Shown: piece after piece, positions 1 to 7,945 of the stretch | How the letters are laid out: each line of letters opens with the position of its first letter | How positions within the stretch are numbered: position 1 is the stretch's first letter | Origin: Loktanella sp. | GTDB taxonomy: Bacteria > Pseudomonadota > Alphaproteobacteria > Rhodobacterales > Rhodobacteraceae | Length of the DNA stretch: 57,302 nt | Assembly: GCA_024635625.1 (NCBI GenBank) | Contig: JAGXIQ010000135.1 | Coordinates: forward strand, 1 to 57,302 | Direction of reading: 5' to 3' | Notes under the pieces: model-generated | The model's input: only the letters and a program-made list of their open reading frames with translations | What the model was told of the DNA's origin: nothing | Databases searched by the model: none | Position numbers and translations under genes: made by a program

Positions 1-389
1 CCGTGGTCTTCGCGCTGACGACGCATGCAAGCCTCAAGCTCGAGGCGGTCTGCTGAGGAAAGAAAGCCGGGGCGGATCATCAAAATAGCTGAATCGTTTC
101 AAACCCAGCCGTCAAGACATCAAATTCGGCTTATGCGGGACCCGGAGTATAATGATAATCGAATGGCCTCGTGGGCGTCCGTGGAACGCGCTCAAAGACA
201 CAGTACAAACCGCACCACGGGCGCTGACTTTACACATGGCAGCACAGATGCCCTTCGTTGCCGCGGGCCACGCTCCGGATGCGCTGCGCACCTGACGCCA
301 ACAAATCGACGCATCCGGAATATGACAAAGACCTCGTCATTTCAAAGCACGCTTTAAAACTTTAAGCCTCTGCAGCTGCCCATTCTTTG
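1..389. other. Left-edge stretch without a convincing gene
   Basis: I see no gene I trust here. Positions 3-56 form an open frame that ends in TGA and could be the last 17 codons of a gene lying left of the window, but that is too short to identify. A 10-bp inverted repeat (TCCGGATGCG at 274-283 and its complement at 310-319, 26-nt loop) lies downstream of gbuA. It has no adjacent T-run, so it is at best a weak transcription stop for the minus-strand operon. Confidence 0.4.
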
Positions 390-1367
390 CTAGAACGAGA
401 TATCGGACATCGTGGGCATTTCACGACGTGGCACGCCCGGCAAAGCACACAGCATTTCGAATAAAAGGCCAGCCCCTGCAACTGCCGTATTGCCCGAAAG
501 ATCGTAAGGCGGCGACACCTCCACAAGGTCGGCACCGACCAAATTAAGTCCGGCGCAGCCTCGAACAATCTCCATCCCCTGTGCGATGGTCAAACCACCA
601 ATTTCTGCGGTGCCCGTGCCGGGGGCGTAGGCTGGGTCAAGGCTGTCGATATCAAAGGTCAGATAGACCCTGGTGTCCCCAATCATTTTCCTGATCTCGG
701 CCATAAGAGGCACGAGCGATTTATGCCAGCAAGCCTCTGCTGGGACGACTTTCCAGCCTTTTTCCCGACCCCAATCAAAATCCGCAGGGGCGTAGCCCGT
801 GCCGCGCAGACCAATCTGAAAAACCTTGTCGTTGACCAGACAACCATCCTCAAAGGCACGGCGAAACGGGCAACCGTGCGCAATTACCTCACCGAACATA
901 TCAGCGTTGGTATCAGCGTGGGCATCAACGTGGATCAAGGCAACCGGGCCGTGCTTGGCTTTGATCGCCTTCAGGATCGGCCATGACAGGGTATGGTCGC
1001 CGCCAAGGGTCAAGGGGATCACGTCATGGGACAGTATCTCGTGATAGTGATCTTCGATAATCTGGACCGATTTTTTCAGATCAAACGTGTTGATTGGCAC
1101 GTCACCGATATCTGCCACGCGCAAGCTATCAAAAGGCGCGGCCCCCGTTGCCATATTGTAGGGGCGCAACATTCGGCTTTCATCGCGGATCTGCCGGGGT
1201 CCCAACCGCGTACCGGGACGGTTCGACGTGCCGATATCCATCGGAACGCCGACAAAACAGGCGTCCAGCCCGGCGGCGCTGTCCTGCGCAGGCAACCGCA
1301 TCATGGTGGCAGGTCCGCCAAAACGGGGCATCTTGTTTCCGCCAAGCGGTTGGTGAAAGTCGGTCAT
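390..1367 (-). CDS. gbuA: Ureohydrolase, probably 4-guanidinobutyrase
   Basis: This 325-residue protein is a Mn-dependent ureohydrolase of the arginase/agmatinase family, releasing urea from a guanidino compound in the cytoplasm. The metal-binding signatures are all present: GGDHT around residue 125, HVDAHAD at about 146-152, and TFDIDSLDP near 240. The N-terminus (HQPLGG, MPRFGG, ATMMRLP) and the segment MATGAAPFDSL closely match my recollection of Pseudomonas 4-guanidinobutyrase/3-guanidinopropionase rather than E. coli SpeB. The ATG at 1367 follows an AGGA at 8 nt spacing. It is the last gene of the operon potD-potB-potC-potA-MBL-gbuA, so the imported substrate is plausibly a guanidino acid or agmatine-like polyamine. 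Agmatinase is the main alternative. Confidence 0.82.
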   Translation of the reverse strand: MTDFHQPLGGNKMPRFGGPATMMRLPAQDSAAGLDACFVGVPMDIGTSNRPGTRLGPRQIRDESRMLRPYNMATGAAPFDSLRVADIGDVPINTFDLKKSVQIIEDHYHEILSHDVIPLTLGGDHTLSWPILKAIKAKHGPVALIHVDAHADTNADMFGEVIAHGCPFRRAFEDGCLVNDKVFQIGLRGTGYAPADFDWGREKGWKVVPAEACWHKSLVPLMAEIRKMIGDTRVYLTFDIDSLDPAYAPGTGTAEIGGLTIAQGMEIVRGCAGLNLVGADLVEVSPPYDLSGNTAVAGAGLLFEMLCALPGVPRREMPTMSDISF

Positions 1368-1394
1368 GACAAAAATCCTGTAGGTTGGGGCAGA

Positions 1395-2123
1395 TCACAC
1401 GCCTTTGGCGCGCAACCAATTTGTAATAATCTCGCGGTGTCGGTCGCCGCCGTAGGACGGAAAATGCCCACCATGAACAGTCTGCACTGGCAATTCCAGC
1501 AGACGTTTCATGCTGGCGACGTAGTGCTGCATCTCAACGGGGTCATCGCTTTCGATCAACGGACCGTCATATACAATATCGCCAGATATCAGCAGCCCGG
1601 TCGCCTTTTCCCACAGCGCAATACCCCCAGGGCTATGGCCGGGTGTGTGGATTACTTCGAACGAACGGTCACCAAGGTCGATGGTATCGTGATCCTGCAA
1701 AATCCGCGTCGCTGGGGCCGATTTGACGGTATAAGTCGCCGAAGAATAGGGCGCAGGCGGCAAAGCGGTGAAGATGTCGTCAGTGACATAGTCGGCAGCG
1801 TAGGTGTTCGCCCGCGTCGGATCGGCCAGAATATCCGCCTCTGCCGCGTGACAAAGGCGGCATGGAAATTCGTGGTGGGTGCCGATGTGATCAAAGTGTG
1901 TGTGACTTGCGACTGCGTCCAGCGGCCGTTCGGTGACCAAAGGCACCCACTCGCGCAAACTTAACACGCCCATCCCGCTATCGACCAACATGTCACGGTC
2001 ACGACCACGAACATGCCAGACATTACAGCGATAGAACTTTTTGATGTGCGGCTCATCAATCAACGTCACCCCGTCGGTCAAAGTGCGAACGCGGTACCAA
2101 TCTTGTGGGCGGGCGCGATTCAT
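1395..2123 (-). CDS. MBL-fold metallo-hydrolase
   Basis: This 242-residue protein has the metallo-beta-lactamase fold. The zinc motif HTHFDH (about residues 75-80) is followed by HTPGHSPG, GDIVYDG and a late histidine in VHGGHFPSYGG, so the dinuclear centre looks complete. No signal peptide is seen, so it should be cytosolic. Its ATG overlaps the stop of the ATP-binding protein gene upstream (ATGA), which indicates translational coupling inside the polyamine/guanidino operon. Family members include thioesterases, lactonases and glyoxalase II-like enzymes. The substrate cannot be read from the sequence; context suggests a lactone, lactam or ester formed during guanidino-acid breakdown. Confidence 0.8.
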   Translation of the reverse strand: MNRARPQDWYRVRTLTDGVTLIDEPHIKKFYRCNVWHVRGRDRDMLVDSGMGVLSLREWVPLVTERPLDAVASHTHFDHIGTHHEFPCRLCHAAEADILADPTRANTYAADYVTDDIFTALPPAPYSSATYTVKSAPATRILQDHDTIDLGDRSFEVIHTPGHSPGGIALWEKATGLLISGDIVYDGPLIESDDPVEMQHYVASMKRLLELPVQTVHGGHFPSYGGDRHREIITNWLRAKGV

Positions 2124-3106
2124 GCCGTCTCCCTCAGTGCAACAACATGAGAGGCGAACAGCGGCACGATCGCATCAACAGCAGGCAGATCGCCAAGCGC
2201 CAGATGTGCGACATAGGGCGTGCTGCGGTCGTCTGCACTGCGAAAATGGCAACGATGATAGGTACCGAAAAAAGCGGCGCTTTCCAGTCGCGCCGGGCCA
2301 AGCGCGATGTCCCCCTTCAACCCGACATTTTCGGGTCGCACGCCGTGAACAACACGCGCCTGCGCTGAAACCAGTTCGGCGGGAATCCGGTTGATGTCGC
2401 CCATGAAATTCGCGGTGAATAGGGTTTTAGGCCGCAAATAAATGTCTTCCGGCACGCCAAAATCTTCAACCTTGCCGTGGTTCATGACGACAATCCTGTC
2501 GGCAATCGCCATCGCCTCTTCTTGGTCGTGGGTGACATGCACAAAGGTCGTGCCGACTTTACGCTGGATCGTCTTCAACTCGTCCTGCATCTGTCGTCGC
2601 AGCTTTAGATCTAGGGCGCCCAACGGCTCGTCCAGCAGCAGCACATCTGGATCAACGGCCAAAGCGCGCGCAAGCGCGACGCGCTGACGTTGCCCGCCGG
2701 ACAATTCGTGCGGCTTACGCCCGGCCTTATCGCACAGGCCCACAAGGTCCAGCATATCGTCCGCCTTGGCGTTGCGGGCAGCGCGGCCCATACCTTTCAT
2801 CCGCAGACCGAACCCCACGTTGTCGCGCAGGGTCATATGCGGAAATAGCGCATAATCCTGGAACATCGTCGTCGTGGGCCGATTTCTGGGCGCGACACCA
2901 TCCATATCACGACCGCCAATTTTGACCGTCCCCCTGCTCGGCGATAAGAATCCGCCAAGGATAAACAGCAAAGTAGACTTGCCGCAGCCTGACGGTCCCA
3001 GCAGCACGACAAATTCCCCCGCGCCAAAGGACAGATCGATATTATCCAGCGCCCGAAAGGTGCCGAAGGACTGGCTAATGGACTGAAGTGCGACATCGGC
3101 GGTCAT
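2120..3106 (-). CDS. potA: Polyamine-type ABC transporter, ATP-binding protein
   Basis: This 328-residue ATPase powers the importer encoded by the three genes upstream. Walker A is GPSGCGKST, the signature is LSGGQRQRVALARAL and Walker B is VLLLDEPLGALD, followed by the switch histidine in HVTHDQEEA. A C-terminal TOBE-like region (GVRPENVGL onward) is typical of the PotA/CUT1 branch. The gene overlaps the permease gene upstream and the MBL gene downstream by ATGA junctions. The family imports putrescine, spermidine or related cations. With gbuA in the same operon the cargo may be a guanidino compound. Confidence 0.9.
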   Translation of the reverse strand: MTADVALQSISQSFGTFRALDNIDLSFGAGEFVVLLGPSGCGKSTLLFILGGFLSPSRGTVKIGGRDMDGVAPRNRPTTTMFQDYALFPHMTLRDNVGFGLRMKGMGRAARNAKADDMLDLVGLCDKAGRKPHELSGGQRQRVALARALAVDPDVLLLDEPLGALDLKLRRQMQDELKTIQRKVGTTFVHVTHDQEEAMAIADRIVVMNHGKVEDFGVPEDIYLRPKTLFTANFMGDINRIPAELVSAQARVVHGVRPENVGLKGDIALGPARLESAAFFGTYHRCHFRSADDRSTPYVAHLALGDLPAVDAIVPLFASHVVALRETA

Positions 3107-3873
3107 GACTTGGACTTTCTGAAAACGGTCAATTCAAGGATGATCAAAATTACGATCGAGACGAGGAAAACCAGCGACCCAATGGCATTCGTTGCAGGCG
3201 ACAGGCCGGAACGAAGCATCGACCAAATCTCGACCGGAAGGGTCACGTCAAAGCGCGTTAACAGGAAGGCGATGATAAACTCGTCCCAGCTGAACGTGAT
3301 CGATAGAAAGAACGCGGCAAGCAATGCGGGTTTCAGCATGGGTGCAGTCACAAGGGCCACGACTTGTAGCTCGCTTGCACCCAGATCGCGGGCGGCGCGT
3401 TCGGCATTTTTCTGATGATCACCCATCGCGGCGAATAGAATTGCAAAGCATAAGGGCAAGTTGATCACGACATGGCCGATACCCGTGGCCCACAGTGATG
3501 GGCGAAATCCAAGGCCATTGAACAAGCTCAGCAACCCCAGCGCGATGATCAAATAGCTGACGGTCATCGGTGCGATCAGCAGTCCGCGCATCACGACTGA
3601 TCCGGGCAGACGGACGCGTGCCAGCCCTTGGGCGGCTAAAAATCCCAGCATTAAGGCGATGCTAGACGACACCAGCGCCACAAATAGCGAATTGCGCAAC
3701 GCCTCCATCAGGCCGCGGTCATTCAAGACTTCTGCATACCACTTCAACGATGGTCCGTCGAAGGGCGGCACTGGCAAGCGGCCCGCCTGAAAGGAAAACA
3801 GCACCAGCACAATGACTGGTAAAAAGATGAAGGCGAAGATCGCCACAAGGTAAATGTATCCCAGCGCGCGCAT
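3103..3873 (-). CDS. potC: Polyamine-type ABC transporter permease (PotC-like)
   Basis: This 256-residue inner-membrane permease has about six hydrophobic segments. The first follows directly after the N-terminus (YLVAIFAFIFLPVIVLVLF). The cytoplasmic EAA-like loop reads AERAARDLGAS, the surface that contacts the ATPase. Length and topology match PotC/PotI. It overlaps the PotB-like gene (shared ATGA at 3873) and the ATPase gene. The two permeases should form a heterodimer with the ATP-binding protein. Confidence 0.9.
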   Translation of the reverse strand: MRALGYIYLVAIFAFIFLPVIVLVLFSFQAGRLPVPPFDGPSLKWYAEVLNDRGLMEALRNSLFVALVSSSIALMLGFLAAQGLARVRLPGSVVMRGLLIAPMTVSYLIIALGLLSLFNGLGFRPSLWATGIGHVVINLPLCFAILFAAMGDHQKNAERAARDLGASELQVVALVTAPMLKPALLAAFFLSITFSWDEFIIAFLLTRFDVTLPVEIWSMLRSGLSPATNAIGSLVFLVSIVILIILELTVFRKSKS

Positions 3874-4730
3874 CAGACTCGGTCCATTTTCAGCCAGCGG
3901 GCAGTTGCGGCATAGGCCAGCGTGACCAGTGCCATCAGCACGACTGACAAGGCAGACGCCATTGGAAAGTCGCCCCGTCGTCCCAGTTGCAACATGATCA
4001 ATTGCGGCATCGAAAGTTCATTATTACCGCCAAGGATTTGCGGCGTGATGTAGTCGCCGATGCATAATACAAAGGTCAAGAACGCGCCGGTCATTATGCC
4101 CGGCAGGGTCAACGGCAGGATCACCAACCGCAGCGTTTGCCACCCGCTTGCACCCAAGTCAGCAGCGGCACGGGCGTAATTCGGCGAAAGTTGGATCAGA
4201 TTGGCGTAGATCGTCAGCGTCAGCAGCATGACAAAGAAATGCACAAAACCGATAATCGTCGCCGCGCGCGTCGCCATAATCTGGATCGGCGCGTCCAGCA
4301 GTCCGATACCAATGAGCCACTGCATCAAAACGCCGTTCTGGCCCAATACCAGCGCCCACGCATAGGACCGCACAACGTAGGACGTCCAGAACGGCAACAC
4401 CGCCAGCATGATCGCAAGCCGCTGATACCGCGCTGGCACTTGTGTTGCGATGATCCACGCCAAGGGCCAAGCCAACAGGACAGAAATCACAGTGACAGTC
4501 ATCGTAATTTCTAGCGAAACGAAGATACCCTTAAGCAGCGACGGATCCGTGAAAATCTTGATATAATTGCCAAGATCATAGGCCTGAACGATCTCTCGGC
4601 CTTCTAGGTGCGCAAGGCTTAGCAGAACCATCGCGCCAAAGGGCACAAGGAAAAAAGCCAACGTCCACAACAAGGCGGGGGCCACGAAGGCGAAAGCCGT
4701 TCGCCGTTCGGAACGTTCAATACTGCTCAT
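3873..4730 (-). CDS. potB: Polyamine-type ABC transporter permease (PotB-like)
   Basis: This 285-residue integral membrane protein starts MSSIERSERR. The open frame extends further upstream, but that extension would run into the binding-protein gene, so the ATG at 4730 is preferred. About six membrane segments are visible, and the EAA loop (YARAAADLGASGWQ) marks the ATPase contact. It pairs with the PotC-like permease whose gene overlaps its stop codon. A 61-nt gap containing a strong hairpin separates it from the binding-protein gene. That arrangement is common where the binding protein is made in excess. Confidence 0.9.
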   Translation of the reverse strand: MSSIERSERRTAFAFVAPALLWTLAFFLVPFGAMVLLSLAHLEGREIVQAYDLGNYIKIFTDPSLLKGIFVSLEITMTVTVISVLLAWPLAWIIATQVPARYQRLAIMLAVLPFWTSYVVRSYAWALVLGQNGVLMQWLIGIGLLDAPIQIMATRAATIIGFVHFFVMLLTLTIYANLIQLSPNYARAAADLGASGWQTLRLVILPLTLPGIMTGAFLTFVLCIGDYITPQILGGNNELSMPQLIMLQLGRRGDFPMASALSVVLMALVTLAYAATARWLKMDRV

Positions 4731-4753
4731 TTGATGGGGTCCTGTCAGTCGAG

Positions 4754-4778
4754 GCTCTGGCGGTCGCACCGCCAGAGC
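4754..4778 (-). terminator. Intercistronic hairpin after the binding-protein gene
   Basis: A perfect 10-bp stem (GCTCTGGCGG at 4754-4763 and its complement at 4769-4778) with a 5-nt loop lies 13 nt beyond the potD stop. There is no T-run on the minus strand. It is therefore more likely an mRNA-stabilising or processing hairpin that favours potD expression than a full terminator. Confidence 0.6.
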
Positions 4779-4791
4779 TTGCGTCGCCGCG

Positions 4792-5847
4792 TTACTGCTG
4801 CAGCATGTCCGTCCAAAGATCCTGCATCGCAAGATCAAGGTCGGCGTCAGGGGTCGGATAAAGTTGCGAGTTGGCCAGATACTCGTCCTGATTGTCCCAA
4901 CGTAGCGCCGCCTTTTGGTCGTCCGTCAACACATCACCGGCAGCGCGGTTAGCGGGCATACCCCAATAACAAGAAGAGGTCGCCAGACGCGCCTGCCCTT
5001 CTGGGCTTACAATATATTTGACGAACTCTGTCGCCATGTCTTTGTTCTCAGAGTCTTCCAGCACGGCAATCGACTGCGACCATCGCAAAGCGCCTTGGCT
5101 TGGCACAGTCCAGTCAAGCGCTGGGTTCTCTGCGCTCAGCACCGCAGTCACCCACTCGCCGCCGCCGATCAGAATATCAACTTCGCCGGTGGCAAGCGCG
5201 GTCTGGCTGGCGACGACATCGCTGACCTGCCGCGCATTGGCTTTCAACGCATACGCGCGATCGCGCAAGCTTTCCACGCTGTCGGCGGTCAGATCCGCAG
5301 TGGCGACACCCTGTTCCAGACCGATTAGGCCAAGTACGGGCAGATAGTAATCATAGACCGCAATGCGCCCAGCATATTTGTCAGACCAAAGGATGCTTAG
5401 GTCACCCATATCGGCAGGATCGACCTTGGTTTTGTCATAGGCGATAGTGTTATAGCCAAACTTTTCTGTCACCGCATAGATCGTACCGTCGCGACCATTG
5501 CTGTCAGCCATGACAAGTTCAGGAAAGAAATCTGCGGTGCCCATGTCACCGGGCAAAGCGGCCAGCAGCCCCTGATCCACGGCACGACCCACATCGACAG
5601 TGTCGATCACCATCACGTCCCAATCGCCCGGACGGGACTGGTCCAAAATGGCCAGACCGGCGGCGGTGCCTTCGTATTCCTTGACGTTCACCTTTACGTC
5701 GTGGGCCTGCTCGAACGGTTCCAGCAAGGCGGGATCGGTGTGATCGCACCAAACCAGCGCATTGATTTCACCTTCGGCCTGTGCGGCTGTGGCTAGTAGC
5801 AGTAGCGCACCAGAGGCTGCCATTGCGTGTGCTGACGTCTTCTTCAT
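4792..5847 (-). CDS. potD: Polyamine-type periplasmic substrate-binding protein
   Basis: This 351-residue extracytoplasmic solute receptor belongs to the spermidine/putrescine-binding class. The start at 5847 (MKKTSAHAM) is preferred because AGGAGAG lies just upstream. The N-terminus is a clear Sec signal peptide ending AAQAEG. The mature protein begins INALVWCDH and contains the usual alternating lobes (YAVTEKFGYNTIAYD, LIGGGEWVTAV). It heads the operon and is divergent from the TetR gene 109 bp away. Ligand specificity cannot be read. Polyamine, agmatine or a guanidino acid all fit the neighbours. Confidence 0.88.
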   Translation of the reverse strand: MKKTSAHAMAASGALLLLATAAQAEGEINALVWCDHTDPALLEPFEQAHDVKVNVKEYEGTAAGLAILDQSRPGDWDVMVIDTVDVGRAVDQGLLAALPGDMGTADFFPELVMADSNGRDGTIYAVTEKFGYNTIAYDKTKVDPADMGDLSILWSDKYAGRIAVYDYYLPVLGLIGLEQGVATADLTADSVESLRDRAYALKANARQVSDVVASQTALATGEVDILIGGGEWVTAVLSAENPALDWTVPSQGALRWSQSIAVLEDSENKDMATEFVKYIVSPEGQARLATSSCYWGMPANRAAGDVLTDDQKAALRWDNQDEYLANSQLYPTPDADLDLAMQDLWTDMLQQ

Positions 5848-5956
5848 CTTCACTCTCCTGTTGCGGTCGTCTTGTTGTTGCAATCATGGTTGTGTTGGCT
5901 TTAAGTTGAAGTCAATCAATAATTGTAGTCACTCTAGAAAAATTGAGCGTCATACC
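5848..5956. promoter_or_regulatory. Divergent promoter region potD / tetR
   Basis: This 109-bp AT-rich intergenic region must carry the promoters of the potD operon and of the TetR gene. The segment CAATCAATAATTG is a small inverted repeat (CAAT/ATTG) that could be a repressor site. The regulatory role is inferred from the layout. Confidence 0.45.
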
Positions 5957-6571
5957 ATGACCGGACTTCGGGCGCGCAAAAAAGAAGCAACAAGCCGCAG
6001 GATCATCGCCGAGGCTTGCAGGATGTTTCAGGACGAAGGGTACGAAGACACCCGGATCGAAGATGTCGCAGCAGCGGCAGAGTTGTCCGTCGCTACATTC
6101 TACAACTATTTCCGATCCAAGGCCGACATCCTGCTCAGCAGCGTGACCGAAGAAACAGAGAAGGTGTTGGAACAGGCCGACCGCTGCATCGCGATGCCGT
6201 ATCCGGATGCCGCAACCGGATTCGATGCACTAAGCCTTGTTTACTGGACGTATTCGTTCACCAGCACATCACGGCAAATGTGGCGGATCGCCGTGTCGCA
6301 GACCATGTTGGACCCACAATCGGAATTCTGCCGCCGATACGTAGCACTTGATGAACGCCTATCGAATCAGGTCTGTAACTTTGTCCGTACGATGCAGGCC
6401 GCCGGTCATATTCGCCCGGAAATAGACCCCGACCCGGTAGGCGCGTTGCTGTTCAACAACGTCAACATGAACTTTCTGGCCTACATCCGAAGTGACACCC
6501 TGACGGCAACCGAGGTGCGCGATGCGGTCCACATACAAAGCGCACCGGTTTTTAGCCTGATCGCCAGCTAA
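5957..6571 (+). CDS. TetR-family transcriptional regulator
   Basis: This 204-residue regulator starts at ATG 5957 (MTGLRARKKEATSRRI). The frame is open further upstream, but that region overlaps the divergent potD leader and does not resemble the family. The N-terminal helix-turn-helix is intact: IIAEACRMFQDEGYEDTRIEDVAAAAELSVATFYNYF with the signature residues F, TFYNYF and K in their usual places. The C-terminal ligand-binding half (about residues 65-204) is family-specific. It is divergent from the potD operon and convergent with the gamma-glutamylputrescine genes, so polyamine or guanidino-compound control is the likely role. Confidence 0.88.
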   Translation: MTGLRARKKEATSRRIIAEACRMFQDEGYEDTRIEDVAAAAELSVATFYNYFRSKADILLSSVTEETEKVLEQADRCIAMPYPDAATGFDALSLVYWTYSFTSTSRQMWRIAVSQTMLDPQSEFCRRYVALDERLSNQVCNFVRTMQAAGHIRPEIDPDPVGALLFNNVNMNFLAYIRSDTLTATEVRDAVHIQSAPVFSLIAS

Positions 6572-6634
6572 GTCCGGTCATTTACAGCAGGCCAAATAGC
6601 GGCATGCTGGCATTCAAACAACAAGTAGAACCCC

Positions 6635-7945
6635 TTACAGCCCCAGCTTGTCGCGGATGCCGTAGTACCAAGAACCCATTACCGAATATGGTACGCGCAG
6701 CGCGCGACCGCCGGGGAACGGATACCATTTCAGGCCGGCGAAAACGTCGAAACGTGACAAATCGCCGTCGATCGCCTCTGACAGGATGCGGCCGAACAGG
6801 TGCGAACCCGTCACGCCGTGACCGGAATAGCCGTGCGCGTAATAGGTATTCTGCCCCAGCCGTCCCATCTGTGGGACCCGACTGAAGGACAGCGCAAAAT
6901 TACCCGACCACGCATAATCAATCTTGACGCTTTTCAGCTTGGGAAAGACCTTGTCCATGTTACGGCGCAGCTTTGCCTCGATATCACGCGGGTCAGCGCC
7001 ACCATAAACCGTACCACCACCGAACAGCATCCGGTTGTCTGCACTTAGTCGATAATAGTCTAGGATATAGCGGATATCCTCGATGCAATCGTCCCCCGGC
7101 ATCAGCTCTGCCGCCAGATCGGGGTCCAGCGGTTCCGTCGCCATAACCTGCGTCGACACTGGCATAACGCGCGGTGATAAGTCCGGCACCGCGTTACCCA
7201 GATACGCATTACCGCACAGCACCAAGGTCTTGCACGAAATTTCGCCCTGCGCTGTCTTTACGCTGGGGCGTGGGCCTTCGGTTTCGGCCGACAGGATCGG
7301 CGACATCTCGTAAATCTTGCCACCAAGGCTCTCGAACGCCGCCGCCTCGCCCAGTGCTAAATTCAGCGGATGCATATGCCCGCCAGTCCGATCAATCAGG
7401 CCACCGGCATAAAGATCAGAGTTTACGTGAGCCCGTAATTGGTCGCAATCCAGCATCTCTTGGTTATCAATGCCATAGCTGCGCCACAGCGCCTGACGCT
7501 CTTCCAGTTCCTTCATGTGTGCGGGCGTTAGCCCGACGAAGACGTTGTTCGGCTTCAGGTCACACTGGATGTCATACTTGGCAACGCGGTCCCGAATGAT
7601 CTGGCCGCCCTCTTGGACGATTCCGGCCACGAATGTCGCAGTATCCTGCCCATAACGCCGCTTGATGGTTTGCAAAGATGCGTTCAGCCCGTTGACGATC
7701 TGGCCGCCGTTGCGACCAGACGCCCCCCAGCCAACGCGTGCGCCCTCGACGATGACGACCGAATAGCCTTTTTCAGCCAGATGCAGCGCCGTCGACAGAC
7801 CGGAATAACCAGCCCCCACGACACAGATGTCCGCCTCGACCTTGCCTTGCAACGCGGGCCGCTCTGGCGCGAGATTCGCGGATGCCGCGTAATAGCTACC
7901 CGTATGTGCTCCTGTCCCTGCATAGGGGTGGTTTGCTGCGTTCAT
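6635..7945 (-). CDS. puuB: FAD-dependent oxidase, gamma-glutamylputrescine oxidase-like
   Basis: This 436-residue flavoprotein belongs to the DAO/DadA superfamily. The Rossmann dinucleotide motif is VVGAGYSGLSTA (about residues 42-53), followed by the family signature GWGASGRNGGQ. The C-terminal part has GHGVTGSHLFG, which contacts FAD. It resembles PuuB/OrdL proteins, which oxidise gamma-glutamylated amines to an aldehyde, H2O2 and ammonia. The start overlaps the stop of the glutamine-synthetase-like gene (TGATG), so the pair should be co-translated. A different amine or amino acid substrate cannot be excluded. Confidence 0.8.
   Translation of the reverse strand: MNAANHPYAGTGAHTGSYYAASANLAPERPALQGKVEADICVVGAGYSGLSTALHLAEKGYSVVIVEGARVGWGASGRNGGQIVNGLNASLQTIKRRYGQDTATFVAGIVQEGGQIIRDRVAKYDIQCDLKPNNVFVGLTPAHMKELEERQALWRSYGIDNQEMLDCDQLRAHVNSDLYAGGLIDRTGGHMHPLNLALGEAAAFESLGGKIYEMSPILSAETEGPRPSVKTAQGEISCKTLVLCGNAYLGNAVPDLSPRVMPVSTQVMATEPLDPDLAAELMPGDDCIEDIRYILDYYRLSADNRMLFGGGTVYGGADPRDIEAKLRRNMDKVFPKLKSVKIDYAWSGNFALSFSRVPQMGRLGQNTYYAHGYSGHGVTGSHLFGRILSEAIDGDLSRFDVFAGLKWYPFPGGRALRVPYSVMGSWYYGIRDKLGL

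Noticed and set aside
25..357. 110-codon open frame at the left edge, plus strand
   Set aside because: Composition is unlike a protein of this genome, there is no ribosome site and no recognisable motif; it is probably a chance frame in non-coding DNA.
993..1964. Long plus-strand frame opposite gbuA and the MBL gene
   Set aside because: It is antisense to two clear enzymes and arises from GC-biased codon use; its translation resembles nothing.
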